NCBI GenBank assembly: GCA_016715965.1
Contig: JADJXG010000002.1
Span: 1 to 50,161, forward strand
Reading direction: 5' to 3'
DNA from: Saprospiraceae bacterium
GTDB lineage: Bacteria > Bacteroidota > Bacteroidia > Chitinophagales > Saprospiraceae
Length of the DNA stretch: 50,161 nt
In this document: positions 30,004-38,689 of the stretch, one piece after another
Layout: each line of letters starts with the position of its first letter
How positions within the stretch are numbered: the stretch's first letter is position 1
Translations under genes and position numbers: made by a program
Notes under the pieces: model-generated
The model's database searches: none
The model's input: only the letters and a program-made list of their open reading frames with translations
Told to the model about the DNA's origin: nothing

Positions 30004-33000
30004 ATGGGAAGATATGGAGGTACTGGTGGCGGTGGTAGATATGCTTCCGCAACTGGTTCTGGGTTAGAAAATCAAATAGAGCAGTTGAGGGGAATATCAC
30101 AATCTGCTGGTTTGGAAGAAAAAAAACCAAGCAAATTCTTAAGTGCGGTTCAGAAAGTTGGACGCGTTTTAAACATAGGAACCGCTACCGTTGCTGGTGC
30201 TGTTCGTGGTGCAATACGAAAAGACCAAAATGTATTTGAGGGAATAAGAGAAGGGGTGAAAAAGAATATAGGATTTGGAGACGTATTAAGAGAAGATATT
30301 TTTACGGGGATAGAACCACAGAATAAGTTTCAGGAGATAGCGAAGAAGGTAATGATTGGTGCGGTTGGTTTTGCCGCAGATGTGTTATTTGACCCACTTA
30401 CCTATCTTACATTTGGAGTTGGAGCAGGATTAAAAGTTGGTGGAAAAACACTTACAAAGGGTGCAACAAAATTAGCACAAAAAGCATCGGCAGAAGTTAT
30501 TGCAGAACAAGCAAGAAAACTTACAGGAAAAATGACAGGAACACAACTTGCAAAAGAATCTTCTCGTGGTGCTTCTGGTATTGTAAATGAGTTATTGCTT
30601 CGTGCGGGAGGGAAAAAAGGAATCACATCTGAAGTTGCTGAAGAGTTTATTTCAAAGGGTGTTTCAAAAGGAACTGTGGATGATTTGCTTGCACTCGGTA
30701 AGGGTATTTATGACGCGGGAGGAATAAAGTTTTTCGGGAAAACATTGGTCACATCTAACGCACTTGCAAAAACTCCAGTAGGTAAGGCGGCTCGTGCATT
30801 AGGAGAAGTAGAAGTAGTAAAAGCATTAGGCAATACACTTGGTAAAATGTTTGTTCCTGACTTTATGAAAAACCCACGACTTACGAACATCATCGATAAG
30901 GCGGGTTTCGCGCAAAGACGGGCATTACAGGGTATTCTAAAATCAAACGAGAAATTATTTAAGGATTTAAGTGATGATGAGATGACCACGCTCTTTAATA
31001 CTATATGGGAAAAGAAGGCAAGTATTGCGAAGACCACAGATGATATTCCCGGAATAATTGCAACGATGAGTAATGACGAAATAAAAGAGTTGGTTGGTCC
31101 TATACTCGGACCAGATGCTCCAATATTTAGAAAAGGAATACTTACACAAACCGGAAAAGATGCACTAGAAAAAATATTAAGAGACGAAGCAAAATTTACA
31201 CAAAAATCAGAAAGACTTATATTCGATAATCCAAAACTTCAAGATGTAGCAGATAAACTTTTTGAAGGAGATAATTCAATAGTAAAAAGATTTGCAAAAC
31301 TTGCTAACATCCCAGAAGAAGAAGCAATAAAATTTTATATACCGTCAAAATTTGCCGACAAAATCAAGGTAAAGGAATTTGCTATCGGAAAAAGACTTGG
31401 TTCTCCAACAACGGGGTTTCAAAAAAAGTTTACTGGAGTAGAAGAAGGGCTTATTAAAGACCCATTTGAAGCGTATTCGCGTGGTCAGGTCGAAATTGCT
31501 ACATCGCGCATAAGGGGTGATGCGGTTAATTCAACGATAAGAACTTTTGGGAAATCACTAAAAGAGATGACCGAACAAGAAGCAAAACGACTTGGGTATA
31601 AAAAGATTTCCATTGATGGCGTAAAAGGCAAGATAGAGGGATGGTTGCCAGAAAATATACACAAAGAAATGACGGAGTTTATTACTCCTAAAGACGGTGT
31701 AATCAACGACCTTGCGAGGTTAAGTGGTTTTGATTGGGCTACTGGATTGTTTAAGGGGTATGTTACATCTTTGTTTCCCGGATTTCACATAAGAAACGTT
31801 ACTTCGAACCAGTTCCAGAATATGCTTAAGATAGGAATCGATGTTGCTAACCCATCAATACAAAAAAACGCTTGGGATATAGTATTGGGTAAGAACCTAG
31901 ACGACCTCATCACCACAAAGACGGGAAAGCAAATTTCAAAAAAGGATTTGATGGAGCAGATAAGGAAAGAGAGCGATATACTTGATAACATTGATGTTGG
32001 TGCTTTCGGAAAAATGGAAACATTTGAAAGGGAGGCGTTTTCAAGAACGAGCAAGGGAAAATTTAATCCGTTTTCACGCAACAATATTCTCGTAAGAACT
32101 GGACAGAAAATCGGTCTCACGGCGGAAAAACAGGCAAAACTTGTTAACATATTAAGTGCGGTCGCCGAAGGAAAAAGTGTAAAGGAGGGAGTAAAACAAG
32201 CAGAAGAAGCATTGTTCAATTATTCAAAACTCACAAACTTTGAAAAAGATGTTATGCGAAGACTTATCCCGTTTTACACATTTGCAAGGAAGAATATTGA
32301 ATTACAGGTACGTGCATTAGCATCCACACCGGGTAGAGTGGCGGCGCAGTTTAAATTTATAAAGAATGCCGGAAATATTGCTGGCGGTTCAATAACAGAA
32401 AAGGATAAAGAGGGATTGCCAAGTTATATTCTTGATAGTCTTGGTATAAAAGCAGGGACAAATCAATATGGACAAAATGTATTCCTTACGGGTTTTGGAT
32501 TGCCTATAGAAGAATTTTTACAGAGGTTTAGCGGGAAAGATGGTATCGTCACAAATGCTTTTAAAAATACTCTTGGACAAATAAATCCATTACTTAAATT
32601 CCCATTAGAAAGGGCTACTGGCGTAGACTTCTTTAGGGAAAGACCAATATCAGAACTAAACAACGCACAAGACCTTGCGAATATTATGAATGTGATGCCA
32701 GCACCAGTAGCAAAACAATTAAAAGAACTCATAGAATGGAGAGAGGTAAAAAACCAACCAATATACGCAAACGGAAAAGTGGTGGGAACTAAATCAAAAT
32801 ACTACGCAAATCCATTTGTATTACATTTGTTGAGAAATATGTTCACAAGTAGAATACAATCAACAGTAGGCTTCCTTACAGACCAAGAACAAACTCCTCT
32901 ATCGAGGTGGTTGCGTGGATTATCTGGTGTTCGTTCAATCGCAATAGACGAAGAAACTCAAAGATTCTTCAATCTACTTGAACAAAAACAGGAACTTGAA

Positions 33001-33084
33001 AAATATCTATCACAAATGGGGGCTCTTGGCATAAAAGATATTTATTACGAAAAAGGCGTAAAGAAAAACTCTATAAAACGATGA
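30004..33084 (+). CDS. Large internal virion / DNA ejection protein, 1026 aa
   Basis: Glycine-rich start (GRYGGTGGGGRYASATGSG), amphipathic membrane-active segment (VAGAVRGAIRK and GFAADVLFDPLTYLTFGVGAG), then a long mixed core. The block SLFPGFHIRNVTSNQFQNML recalls polyvalent and ejection proteins that carry LFP..H.RN..SN. Too polar for a tape measure. It would be ejected with DNA to form the conduit. Confidence 0.65.
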   Translation: MGRYGGTGGGGRYASATGSGLENQIEQLRGISQSAGLEEKKPSKFLSAVQKVGRVLNIGTATVAGAVRGAIRKDQNVFEGIREGVKKNIGFGDVLREDIFTGIEPQNKFQEIAKKVMIGAVGFAADVLFDPLTYLTFGVGAGLKVGGKTLTKGATKLAQKASAEVIAEQARKLTGKMTGTQLAKESSRGASGIVNELLLRAGGKKGITSEVAEEFISKGVSKGTVDDLLALGKGIYDAGGIKFFGKTLVTSNALAKTPVGKAARALGEVEVVKALGNTLGKMFVPDFMKNPRLTNIIDKAGFAQRRALQGILKSNEKLFKDLSDDEMTTLFNTIWEKKASIAKTTDDIPGIIATMSNDEIKELVGPILGPDAPIFRKGILTQTGKDALEKILRDEAKFTQKSERLIFDNPKLQDVADKLFEGDNSIVKRFAKLANIPEEEAIKFYIPSKFADKIKVKEFAIGKRLGSPTTGFQKKFTGVEEGLIKDPFEAYSRGQVEIATSRIRGDAVNSTIRTFGKSLKEMTEQEAKRLGYKKISIDGVKGKIEGWLPENIHKEMTEFITPKDGVINDLARLSGFDWATGLFKGYVTSLFPGFHIRNVTSNQFQNMLKIGIDVANPSIQKNAWDIVLGKNLDDLITTKTGKQISKKDLMEQIRKESDILDNIDVGAFGKMETFEREAFSRTSKGKFNPFSRNNILVRTGQKIGLTAEKQAKLVNILSAVAEGKSVKEGVKQAEEALFNYSKLTNFEKDVMRRLIPFYTFARKNIELQVRALASTPGRVAAQFKFIKNAGNIAGGSITEKDKEGLPSYILDSLGIKAGTNQYGQNVFLTGFGLPIEEFLQRFSGKDGIVTNAFKNTLGQINPLLKFPLERATGVDFFRERPISELNNAQDLANIMNVMPAPVAKQLKELIEWREVKNQPIYANGKVVGTKSKYYANPFVLHLLRNMFTSRIQSTVGFLTDQEQTPLSRWLRGLSGVRSIAIDEETQRFFNLLEQKQELEKYLSQMGALGIKDIYYEKGVKKNSIKR

Positions 33085-33158
33085 GTTGGATTCTTGCTAT
33101 TTTAGAGGTGTGTATTATGCCGATAATAGTGGTGATAGCAACATATAATTATCTATGA
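33081..33158 (+). CDS. 25-aa membrane peptide
   Basis: MSWILAILEVCIMPIIVVIA then TYNYL: one span. Its start overlaps the ejection gene stop (ATGA) and its stop overlaps the peptidase start (ATGA), so it is coupled on both sides, which argues for real translation. A small holin-like lysis peptide is possible. Confidence 0.5.
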   Translation: MSWILAILEVCIMPIIVVIATYNYL

Positions 33159-33727
33159 AATTCTGTAAACCATTTTATAACGCTTCTACATTTAATATAA
33201 GTCAGCGATTCGGAGAGAATCCGCAGATTTATGGTGCGTTAGGACATCAGGCGATAGACTTCTTTCCGTTCAACGCTTCCGTTGCCACAATGCTTGTTGC
33301 ACCAGAGGATGTGAGAATAGTGAAACTTGTTGATGGAAGAAAACTTGACCCATCTCTCGCTCCGTTGGAGCGCGGATATGGCGTGCTTATGCAATCAATA
33401 GCATTTCCCGATATGTACCACGTCTATTGGCATTGTTCGGCGGTGTTTCCTGTAGAAGAGGGTGATATAATAAAACAAGGAAAGATTGTAGCGCAAATGT
33501 CGAACTCTGGATTCGTGATGTCGAGAGGACAGATTATTCCGTTAGACATTCGTTCGATACCTCCGTACCGGGGAACGCATCTCCATTGGGAACACTACAT
33601 TCTTCTAAATGGAGTGAAAACATATCTCGACCCGTTGAATAATTTAGATTGGGATATAAAAGTAGAAGGAAGTCCTCTCGACGCAATAGCAAATATTCTC
33701 AAAAAAATAACATCACTATTCAAATGA
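33155..33727 (+). CDS. M23 family metallopeptidase (endolysin or virion peptidase)
   Basis: 190 aa. ISQRFGENPQIYGALGHQAI with D next (H-x3-D, first zinc ligands), VLMQSIAFPDMYHVYWHCS and, near 160, RGTHLHWEHYIL with the H-x-H motif. These are the three metal sites of LytM-type endopeptidases that cut peptide cross-links of peptidoglycan. No signal peptide. It is followed by two membrane proteins, so it forms a lysis cassette. Confidence 0.88.
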   Translation: MKFCKPFYNASTFNISQRFGENPQIYGALGHQAIDFFPFNASVATMLVAPEDVRIVKLVDGRKLDPSLAPLERGYGVLMQSIAFPDMYHVYWHCSAVFPVEEGDIIKQGKIVAQMSNSGFVMSRGQIIPLDIRSIPPYRGTHLHWEHYILLNGVKTYLDPLNNLDWDIKVEGSPLDAIANILKKITSLFK

Positions 33728-33810
33728 TATTTCAATGGATAGCATTGCCGTTTCTAATGCTTAAAATAATCATAGAAGAAATAAGAAAAGGTCGCAACAA
33801 TAAAGAATAA
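33724..33810 (+). CDS. 28-aa membrane peptide in the lysis cassette
   Basis: MIFQWIALPFLMLKIIIEEI then a basic end. It starts with ATGA overlap to the peptidase stop and ends one base before the holin gene. Probably an antiholin- or spanin-like accessory; short and unproven. Confidence 0.5.
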   Translation: MIFQWIALPFLMLKIIIEEIRKGRNNKE

Positions 33811-33811
33811 T

Positions 33812-34021
33812 ATGGAATATAATATTATAAAAGGCGTGGCATTCCGTTTCCTTCGTGGATTTCTTTCTGGTTCGGTTGCGGTACTTGCGACAATTCAGGT
33901 GGTTGCGCCCGCAAATTGGGCGGACTTAGGTTCTATTTTGAACACGCTTGCGATTGCAGGTATTGTTGGTGGATTATCTGGTGGTTTTTTGGCTCTTGAC
34001 AAATATCTTAGAGTGGAGTAG
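33812..34021 (+). CDS. Putative holin, 69 aa
   Basis: Two membrane spans (about residues 13-32, FLRGFLSGSVAVLATIQVVA, and 42-61, ILNTLAIAGIVGGLSGGFLA) joined by a short loop and ending in a charged tail DKYLRVE. Gly/Ala-rich second span and position right after the peptidase match class II holins that open the membrane at lysis. Confidence 0.72.
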   Translation: MEYNIIKGVAFRFLRGFLSGSVAVLATIQVVAPANWADLGSILNTLAIAGIVGGLSGGFLALDKYLRVE

Positions 34022-34052
34022 AATGTGCGGGCAATTAACATCTGCACCAAAA

Positions 34053-34080
34053 AGGCACCTGTGAGGACGGTGTCTTTTTG
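34053..34080 (+). terminator. Late-operon terminator
   Basis: AGGCACC (34053-34059) pairs with GGTGTCT (34069-34075), then TTTTG. It closes the late transcript just after the holin gene. Confidence 0.82.
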
Positions 34081-34121
34081 TTTCCCCTCTCTAGGATGCC
34101 TTTTAATCGCTCAAAATTGAC

Positions 34122-34286
34122 TTATACGGGGCGTTTCCTTGTTTTGGGTACATTATTACTACCGACACTATGAAAGCCCTTTAAGTAGCATTTTCGGCAC
34201 ACCTCATACGGAATGTTATTCTTGATTCTGAAGAGTTTTGTTTGTGTGTTTTCTATTTCCTTTTTGCAGAATTGACAGGTACGCAT
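34122..34286 (-). CDS. Zinc-ribbon mini-protein, 54 aa
   Basis: Starts at ATG 34286: CQFCKKEIE then VCRKCYLKGFH, a clean C-x2-C pair on each side. Basic C-terminus ending KRPV. Its stop codon lies within the 23-bp near-repeat shared with the end of the small terminase gene (see findings). First opposite-strand gene after the late terminator. Confidence 0.65.
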   Translation of the reverse strand: MRTCQFCKKEIENTQTKLFRIKNNIPYEVCRKCYLKGFHSVGSNNVPKTRKRPV

Positions 34287-34316
34287 ATAGTTTTTGTAGT
34301 GTGCGACTTATAAATG

Positions 34317-34826
34317 TTAGGATTTGTGGCATAGTTTAGAAGCCGACCAATCCCGTGTTCCATTTTTCTTATAAAGATAGATTGCGTATTCTATGTTGTC
34401 TTTCAGGTCTTCTAAGTCAAGACCCATAGATTTTGCTTTTGCTTCGTGTACTACGTTTATTTGGAACAGACCGGAATCGTTTGACTTATTATTCTTTATG
34501 ATTCCATTGTCCGTGTAGTGTCTGAAAGAACTCTCACAAAACGCTATTCTTTTTAGAATTAAGTAGTCGCTATATGTTAGGTTGTTTTTTATCGTTTCGA
34601 CGTATATTTCAAACTTGTATATTTGTGCGTTTGAAAAACTTATATTGTCCGCTAACGGGTGGGATTCCAGTGTTTGGATGTTTGGAAGTTTCCAACCTTC
34701 CTGTTCAATTGCTGGTGCTTCTGCCGATGCTGGATTGTATATCGTTGCATTCACTCCAAGAATTAGTACCAATAACCCCTTAACAAGAAACCTCACAACG
34801 TAGCGGATGCTTTTGGGCATTTCCAC
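34317..34826 (-). CDS. Secreted lytic transglycosylase-like protein
   Basis: 169 aa. Signal anchor FLVKGLLVLILGVNATIY followed by PASAEAPA, a likely cleavage site. From residue 85: LILKRIAFCESSFRHYTDNG with the catalytic Glu in ES, DSGLFQINVV, and YKKNGTRDWSASK. These are the motifs of an SLT/Rpf-like lysozyme fold that opens glycan strands. Encoded opposite to the M23 lysis cassette; with a signal peptide it may act at infection or in egress. Such proteins are common in Parcubacteria. Confidence 0.75.
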   Translation of the reverse strand: MEMPKSIRYVVRFLVKGLLVLILGVNATIYNPASAEAPAIEQEGWKLPNIQTLESHPLADNISFSNAQIYKFEIYVETIKNNLTYSDYLILKRIAFCESSFRHYTDNGIIKNNKSNDSGLFQINVVHEAKAKSMGLDLEDLKDNIEYAIYLYKKNGTRDWSASKLCHKS

Positions 34827-34860
34827 GCTCTATAATAATACCAGATTTTTCGTAAAATTG

Positions 34861-35517
34861 CTAATGAACCGCTTCGCAGTACATCGTTTGTCCGTATTTC
34901 TTCCCTCTCAAATATGATTCTTCGGTCTTGTTTCCGCTCTGGTCTATTGCTTCTATTCGCACCACATAATGTTTTCCATCCGACATTCCCGCACTAATAC
35001 AATTCACTCTTGTGGTTGTGGAAAATTGATTGGTTTCATAAGAACCTCCGAATCCACCAACTTCAAGCGAATATGCCTCATCGGCAACATCGTCCCAGTT
35101 ATTCCTTGCGTTTGATGCGTTGATTAAACGTCCGTCATTTCTATCAACGTAATATATCTTTATTTTGGACGGCTCGTTGGTATCTACAAATATATCACCA
35201 CCACGACCCGCGCTATTATACATTACCGTTTTTGTAATTTTTGGTGGGACTATATCTGCGGGCGCTTCGATTTCTATGTTTCCCACAACTCCGCCAATCG
35301 CCGTATTGTCCTGTATCCGGGTTATCTGTTGTGCTGACTGGAGTGCGATATAGTCATCAATTATTTTCTGAAGTCGTGCGATTTCGGCGAGAAGAATGTT
35401 TATAATTTCCTGTCGCATTTGCTCAACATATTCGACTGTAATCTCTTGTGTTTGTGCGAACGAAACCGATGGAACCACAAACGACAATATGAGCGCGATT
35501 ACTATTATTTTCTTCAT
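34861..35517 (-). CDS. Secreted coiled-coil protein with beta domain
   Basis: 218 aa. Signal peptide IIVIALILSFVVPSVSFAQ, then EIINILLAEIARLQKIIDDY, a short leucine-rich coiled segment that is a recurring N-terminal feature of secreted Parcubacteria proteins. The rest is beta sandwich-like, ITKTVMYNSAGRGGDIFVD and VVRIEAIDQSGNKTEESY, as in fibronectin- or immunoglobulin-type surface domains. Its ATG is exactly 6 nt downstream of a TATGCTTCAAT -10, so the mRNA is leaderless. Likely acts at the host surface; could alter adsorption or attachment, which is inference. Confidence 0.7.
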   Translation of the reverse strand: MKKIIVIALILSFVVPSVSFAQTQEITVEYVEQMRQEIINILLAEIARLQKIIDDYIALQSAQQITRIQDNTAIGGVVGNIEIEAPADIVPPKITKTVMYNSAGRGGDIFVDTNEPSKIKIYYVDRNDGRLINASNARNNWDDVADEAYSLEVGGFGGSYETNQFSTTTRVNCISAGMSDGKHYVVRIEAIDQSGNKTEESYLRGKKYGQTMYCEAVH

Positions 35518-35598
35518 ACTATGATTGAAGCATACTCCAATTCAAAAGTAAATAGTAGTTATCCACAGCACACATTTCAATATAATTTATGGTATAAT
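35518..35598. promoter_or_regulatory. Divergent promoters around a DnaA box
   Basis: DnaA box at 35559-35567. To the left, TATGCTTCAAT (-10 TTCAAT, six bases before ATG 35517). To the right, TGGTATAAT with -10 at 35593-35598, which drives the ncRNA. No genes in between. Confidence 0.65.
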
Positions 35599-35603
35599 AT
35601 GAG

Positions 35604-35727
35604 CATAGGATGGCTAGTGGAAGGGCTATCCTCCAACAGACCGCATATCCATTACTTCCATAAGAGCATATCTCGGTGTTGGGCGGACTGTTGCAAAGAA
35701 AAGGGGGCATTAAACGCCTCCTTTTTT
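35604..35727 (+). ncRNA. Small structured RNA with own promoter and terminator
   Basis: Stem GGATGGCT (35608-35615) with GGCTATCC (35624-35631), its loop TGGAAG (35618-35623) can pair with CTTCCA (35655-35660) as a pseudoknot. AACAGACCGC (35635-35644) pairs with GCGGACTGTT (35683-35692) apart from one A-A. The end is GGGGGC (35703-35708) with GCCTCC (35716-35721) and six Ts. G-U pairs in two stems support the plus strand. An open frame runs through it but has no ribosome site or homologue that I recognise. Unknown class, about 125 nt; resembles a regulatory sRNA. Confidence 0.58.
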
Positions 35728-35986
35728 ACAGGTACTTTGAGAACTTTGGGTTTATGTTCTCATAGTGTTTCATCTTTCCGAGCCGAATCAGCATTTCTAT
35801 CGCCTCATATAAATCAAGGTTTTTGAATACACGGTGCCAATAGTCGTGGCGTTCCTTGTCTATGAGCAAAAGATTTTCTGGGTCGTTTGTACCGCCGTCA
35901 CATCGGTTCTTGATGTGGTGGTAATTTCTTCCCCTTAATCTCTTCGCGCGCTTCTTTTCCCGTCTTTCACTCTTCCGGGTTTTCAT
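35726..35986 (-). CDS. Small HNH endonuclease-like protein
   Basis: 86 aa. Basic N-terminus (KSERREKKRAKRLRGRNYHH), then NYHHIKNRCDGGTNDPENLL and LIDKERHDYWHRVF, which keep the paired His, the N-D-P-E-N loop and the terminal H of HNH nucleases. One zinc pair of Cys is not obvious. Such genes act in DNA packaging or as free-standing homing enzymes. Overlaps the next gene by 20 bases. Confidence 0.75.
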   Translation of the reverse strand: MKTRKSERREKKRAKRLRGRNYHHIKNRCDGGTNDPENLLLIDKERHDYWHRVFKNLDLYEAIEMLIRLGKMKHYENINPKFSKYL

Positions 35987-36176
35987 CTTGACCCCCGAGT
36001 ATCTGGTTTATTTCTACGAAATCAACGAGTGATAGTATCTGAATGGTCTCTTCTCCGCACATGATACATGAACAGAAAAGGATGTAGGCGCAATTCGGGA
36101 GGTCTATCTGGATAGTATCAATCTCGAAAGTCCCTCCGCACTCGCACCTCGGCTTCACTTCGAGAAAGCGTTTCAT
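35967..36176 (-). CDS. Zinc-ribbon protein, 69 aa
   Basis: RCECGGTFEIDTIQID with CECG, then CSCIMCGEE: two Cys pairs at the right distance for a zinc ribbon. Acidic C-terminal tail. One base separates it from the next gene. Unknown function. Confidence 0.7.
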   Translation of the reverse strand: MKRFLEVKPRCECGGTFEIDTIQIDLPNCAYILFCSCIMCGEETIQILSLVDFVEINQILGGQDENPEE

Positions 36177-36177
36177 T

Positions 36178-36363
36178 TCACACCTCCTTTATGCGTGATT
36201 GATATTCCTGTTTGTTTGGTAGTTTTGTGGTCTGCTTGTGGCATTTCTGACACTCTACACGAACGAGTCGGCAATTATCGGAAACGTACTGGTCGATGAC
36301 TACTTTTGCGTCAGATACTTTCTGACAGCATGGACACGGATAGTTCTTATATACCTTTTCCAT
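36178..36363 (-). CDS. Zinc-ribbon protein, 61 aa
   Basis: PCPCCQKVSDAKVVIDQYVS, then CQKCHKQTTKL; C-x2-C in both halves. It starts the leftward block from a promoter at 36488-36516 and is followed by another zinc ribbon, so the two may act as a pair. Confidence 0.72.
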   Translation of the reverse strand: MEKVYKNYPCPCCQKVSDAKVVIDQYVSDNCRLVRVECQKCHKQTTKLPNKQEYQSRIKEV

Positions 36364-36534
36364 GATTCACCTCTTGTTAGTTTGTTTCCCCCCAACCGAA
36401 GTTGAGGAGAGATGGCTCGCTCTCCACTCTACCGTATCTTATTTCGAGTGAAGGGAAGCGAACCGAAGGTTTTTAAGGTACATTACTATCATAGCATAAA
36501 AGTCCCCCACATTCAAGTAGGGGACTGTTGATAA
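36364..36534 (-). promoter_or_regulatory. Leftward promoter and phosphoesterase terminator
   Basis: AGTCCCC (36501-36507) with GGGGACT (36520-36526), then a T-run on the minus strand, terminates the 36535-37671 gene. The same stretch contains -35 TTGAAT (36516-36511), 17-bp spacer and -10 TATGAT (36493-36488) with the TATGC extension, plus TTATCAACA at 36534-36526, one base off a DnaA box. So stop and restart are combined. No gene. Confidence 0.62.
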
Positions 36535-37671
36535 CTATACGTCAAGAAATATCGGACATTCCTGCGTAACTTCACCAGTAGAAGTAAACAAGAAGAACTT
36601 TTGTCGTGGGCGTTCATATTCTGCGGTAATGAATATCGCAAACGCATTATATCCTATAAGTGAACCATTACAGATAAAGTTACCTCCATTTCTCATCTGG
36701 TGGAAGTGTCCAAAAATATCAAGGTCTGCGTGCCTACCCTTGTTCCATTGCATGATTGCCTTATAGACGGTGGGGAATATTCCTCCGACATTCTTGTTGA
36801 ATTTGATTGAGTGTCCGTGATGAAACCTTATCGTGCGTCCGAACAGATTGAGATAGGTATGGTATCCCTCTGCTATGATGAACGTAAGTCTCTTCTCGTT
36901 CTCAAACACACTTCTCAAGTTGTGGTACATGAAGTATTCAAGCGAGTTTCCCGATTCATTTGAGATGTGTATACGTTTTGTGATTCTCGGATGGTTTCCC
37001 GGGTGACATACTATAATGAAATCCAAACTGGTGTTCTCAAGTATGTATTTGATTCCGCCGATGAGTCTTCTTTGAACCCACAACATTGCTTCAACGGGAC
37101 GCATTGATGTATTTTCAAGAAGTTCTTCGTGTATGTTTCCAGAAATGAAATCACCAAGAAGAGCAATCACCGCATTTTTAACAACAACGTCTTTCCCTGA
37201 AATCTGAAGTAACTTCACCGCATTCTTGAAGAAATAATTTATTCTTCGTTCCGCTATTTCTAGCGTGAACTCATTGAGTCCGGACACCGTGTCCTTCTTT
37301 ACTATTTCCTCAACGTGCCAGTCTGACGCAATAATGAAAGGAACTGCCTCGATTTGAACGTCCGACTTGCCGTGGATTTTGTATTCTTGCGGGGTTACCT
37401 TAATTTGTGCGACCGCATCAAGTTCCCTTTCGAGTGAATCAATCTTCTCAAGAAGCTCATTCTTTACAGAATTGTCGCTCTTCCTTTCTTTTGATTCCTT
37501 GTGTTTCTGCAAAGTTTCAGACATGGAAGATTCCAGCTTGGCAAGTTCCTCCCTCTTGATTTTGCGTAGTTCGCTTCTTATAAGTCCGTATTTTGATTTC
37601 GGAAAAACCGACAATAGTTCTTCGTCTGATGTTTTTACAAGTATTTCTATTTCTTTATTTGTGAGTGACAT
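36535..37671 (-). CDS. Calcineurin-like phosphoesterase, probable DNA nuclease
   Basis: 378 aa from ATG 37671, chosen because AAGGAGG lies seven bases upstream (an ATG at 37701 would place that site inside the gene). Coiled N-terminus (NELLEKIDSLERELDAVA), then FIIASDWHVEE, NAVIALLGDFISGNIHEELL, IVCHPGNHPRITKR, and FHHGHSIKF and DIFGHFHQMRN. This gives the D-x-H, GD-x-x, GNH, H and GH-x-H metal set. Homologue of the gene at 1-482. Probably an exonuclease or phosphodiesterase of phage recombination. Confidence 0.85.
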   Translation of the reverse strand: MSLTNKEIEILVKTSDEELLSVFPKSKYGLIRSELRKIKREELAKLESSMSETLQKHKESKERKSDNSVKNELLEKIDSLERELDAVAQIKVTPQEYKIHGKSDVQIEAVPFIIASDWHVEEIVKKDTVSGLNEFTLEIAERRINYFFKNAVKLLQISGKDVVVKNAVIALLGDFISGNIHEELLENTSMRPVEAMLWVQRRLIGGIKYILENTSLDFIIVCHPGNHPRITKRIHISNESGNSLEYFMYHNLRSVFENEKRLTFIIAEGYHTYLNLFGRTIRFHHGHSIKFNKNVGGIFPTVYKAIMQWNKGRHADLDIFGHFHQMRNGGNFICNGSLIGYNAFAIFITAEYERPRQKFFLFTSTGEVTQECPIFLDV

Positions 37672-37702
37672 GACACCCTCCTTTTTTTTAGTTGCTGTCA
37701 TA

Positions 37703-37711
37703 ATTATACCA
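37703..37711 (-). promoter_or_regulatory. Internal promoter for the phosphoesterase
   Basis: Minus-strand TGGTATAAT at 37711-37703 inside the end of the next gene, giving a leader with a strong ribosome site before ATG 37671. Conserved in position at 515-520. Confidence 0.6.
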
Positions 37712-38165
37712 CCTTATATTCTTCCTTCAAGTATTCGACGAAATCCGTAACTGGTTGTGAATGATTTGAGTCATCCACGGTGCGTATAAACTTCAATATG
37801 CCGTCTGCGGTTTTCTTGTCTTTTGCGTACGGTATCGCAATATACAGCTTCGTAAGCGTGATGTCCCTTAACTCCTCGGGTTTATAATCAAGTTCTACAA
37901 TCCATTTCTGGTATATTTTCCTTTTCTGGTCTGCGGTAGATGTCGGCATACCAGTTATTTCAAGACAGAATCTTTTCCAACTCCTTTCTTTTTCCGAATA
38001 CTTGTCTTCACCAAAGAAAGACTTGTAGAGCGAGTCCTTGAACATCTCGTACATTATCCTCCCCTCCTCAAATGAGATTCTATTTTTCCACTCTTTTATG
38101 ACGAGATAATCATCTAAGAGTTTCCTTGCCTCGTCGTTCTTTTGTTCCTCAGACTTCTTTGACAT
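37704..38165 (-). CDS. Conserved early protein, 153 aa (variant B)
   Basis: Homologue of 651-1112: shares SWKRF, EITGMPTSTADQKRK, QKWIVEL and LTKLYIAIPYA. The N-terminal 40 residues differ more. The gap in conservation in the middle of the gene and full colinearity suggest old divergence rather than a sequencing artefact. Function unknown. Confidence 0.8.
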   Translation of the reverse strand: MSKKSEEQKNDEARKLLDDYLVIKEWKNRISFEEGRIMYEMFKDSLYKSFFGEDKYSEKERSWKRFCLEITGMPTSTADQKRKIYQKWIVELDYKPEELRDITLTKLYIAIPYAKDKKTADGILKFIRTVDDSNHSQPVTDFVEYLKEEYKVV

Positions 38166-38328
38166 TTATATCTTTTATTTCAAATTCACCGTTTAATTCG
38201 ACTGGTTCTTGGCAGTACGGGCAACCTATTACTCCATTGAATTCCTTTGTGAGAAACCACCTTCCGCAATGTGGACACACATACTCACCCATCCTAAAAT
38301 CTCTTTTATTGCTTATATTCAGCGTCAT
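38149..38328 (-). CDS. Zinc-knuckle mini-protein, 59 aa
   Basis: ATG 38328: MTLNISNKRDFRMGEYVCPH then CGRWFLTKEFNGVIGCPYC, with CPHC and CPYC as zinc ligands and PVELNG behind, matching 1087-1269 closely. Overlaps both neighbours by about 20 bases. Confidence 0.75.
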   Translation of the reverse strand: MTLNISNKRDFRMGEYVCPHCGRWFLTKEFNGVIGCPYCQEPVELNGEFEIKDINVKEV

Positions 38329-38689
38329 AATACAGTTGTAACACCTTTCTTACGCTAAACGAGAGATTCTTTATGCTATCGAGTGAGTTTTCAATCTCAT
38401 AGAGCGTTTCAATCGCGTCATTGAGATTTTTTTTGCTGTTTATTGGTTCTACGTTCTTTTGTATTTCAGGTAATTCAATGTAACGACTCACCTTTCCGCT
38501 GTATTCCTTTGAGTATGTGGGGAAGTTTCCAGAAAGTCCTTCTGCGTCCAGAAACTTTGTGTCGAACGTAACATATTCATCGTTGCCATTCAACACCACC
38601 TTGATAAACTTACCATCTTTGTTTTTCCCCACCCCCTCTTTTAGTACCTTTATTCCCGTTATTGTTCCACTAATTTGTGTTTTGTTCAT
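38306..38689 (-). CDS. OB-fold-like protein, 127 aa (variant B)
   Basis: Homologue of 1241-1603: TGIKVLKEGVGKNKDGKF and FPTYSKEYSGKVSRYIEL. The C-terminal half is an extended helix (NLNDAIETLYEIENSLDSIK). It is likely a single-stranded DNA-binding or accessory protein, by analogy only. Confidence 0.72.
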   Translation of the reverse strand: MNKTQISGTITGIKVLKEGVGKNKDGKFIKVVLNGNDEYVTFDTKFLDAEGLSGNFPTYSKEYSGKVSRYIELPEIQKNVEPINSKKNLNDAIETLYEIENSLDSIKNLSFSVRKVLQLYYDAEYKQ

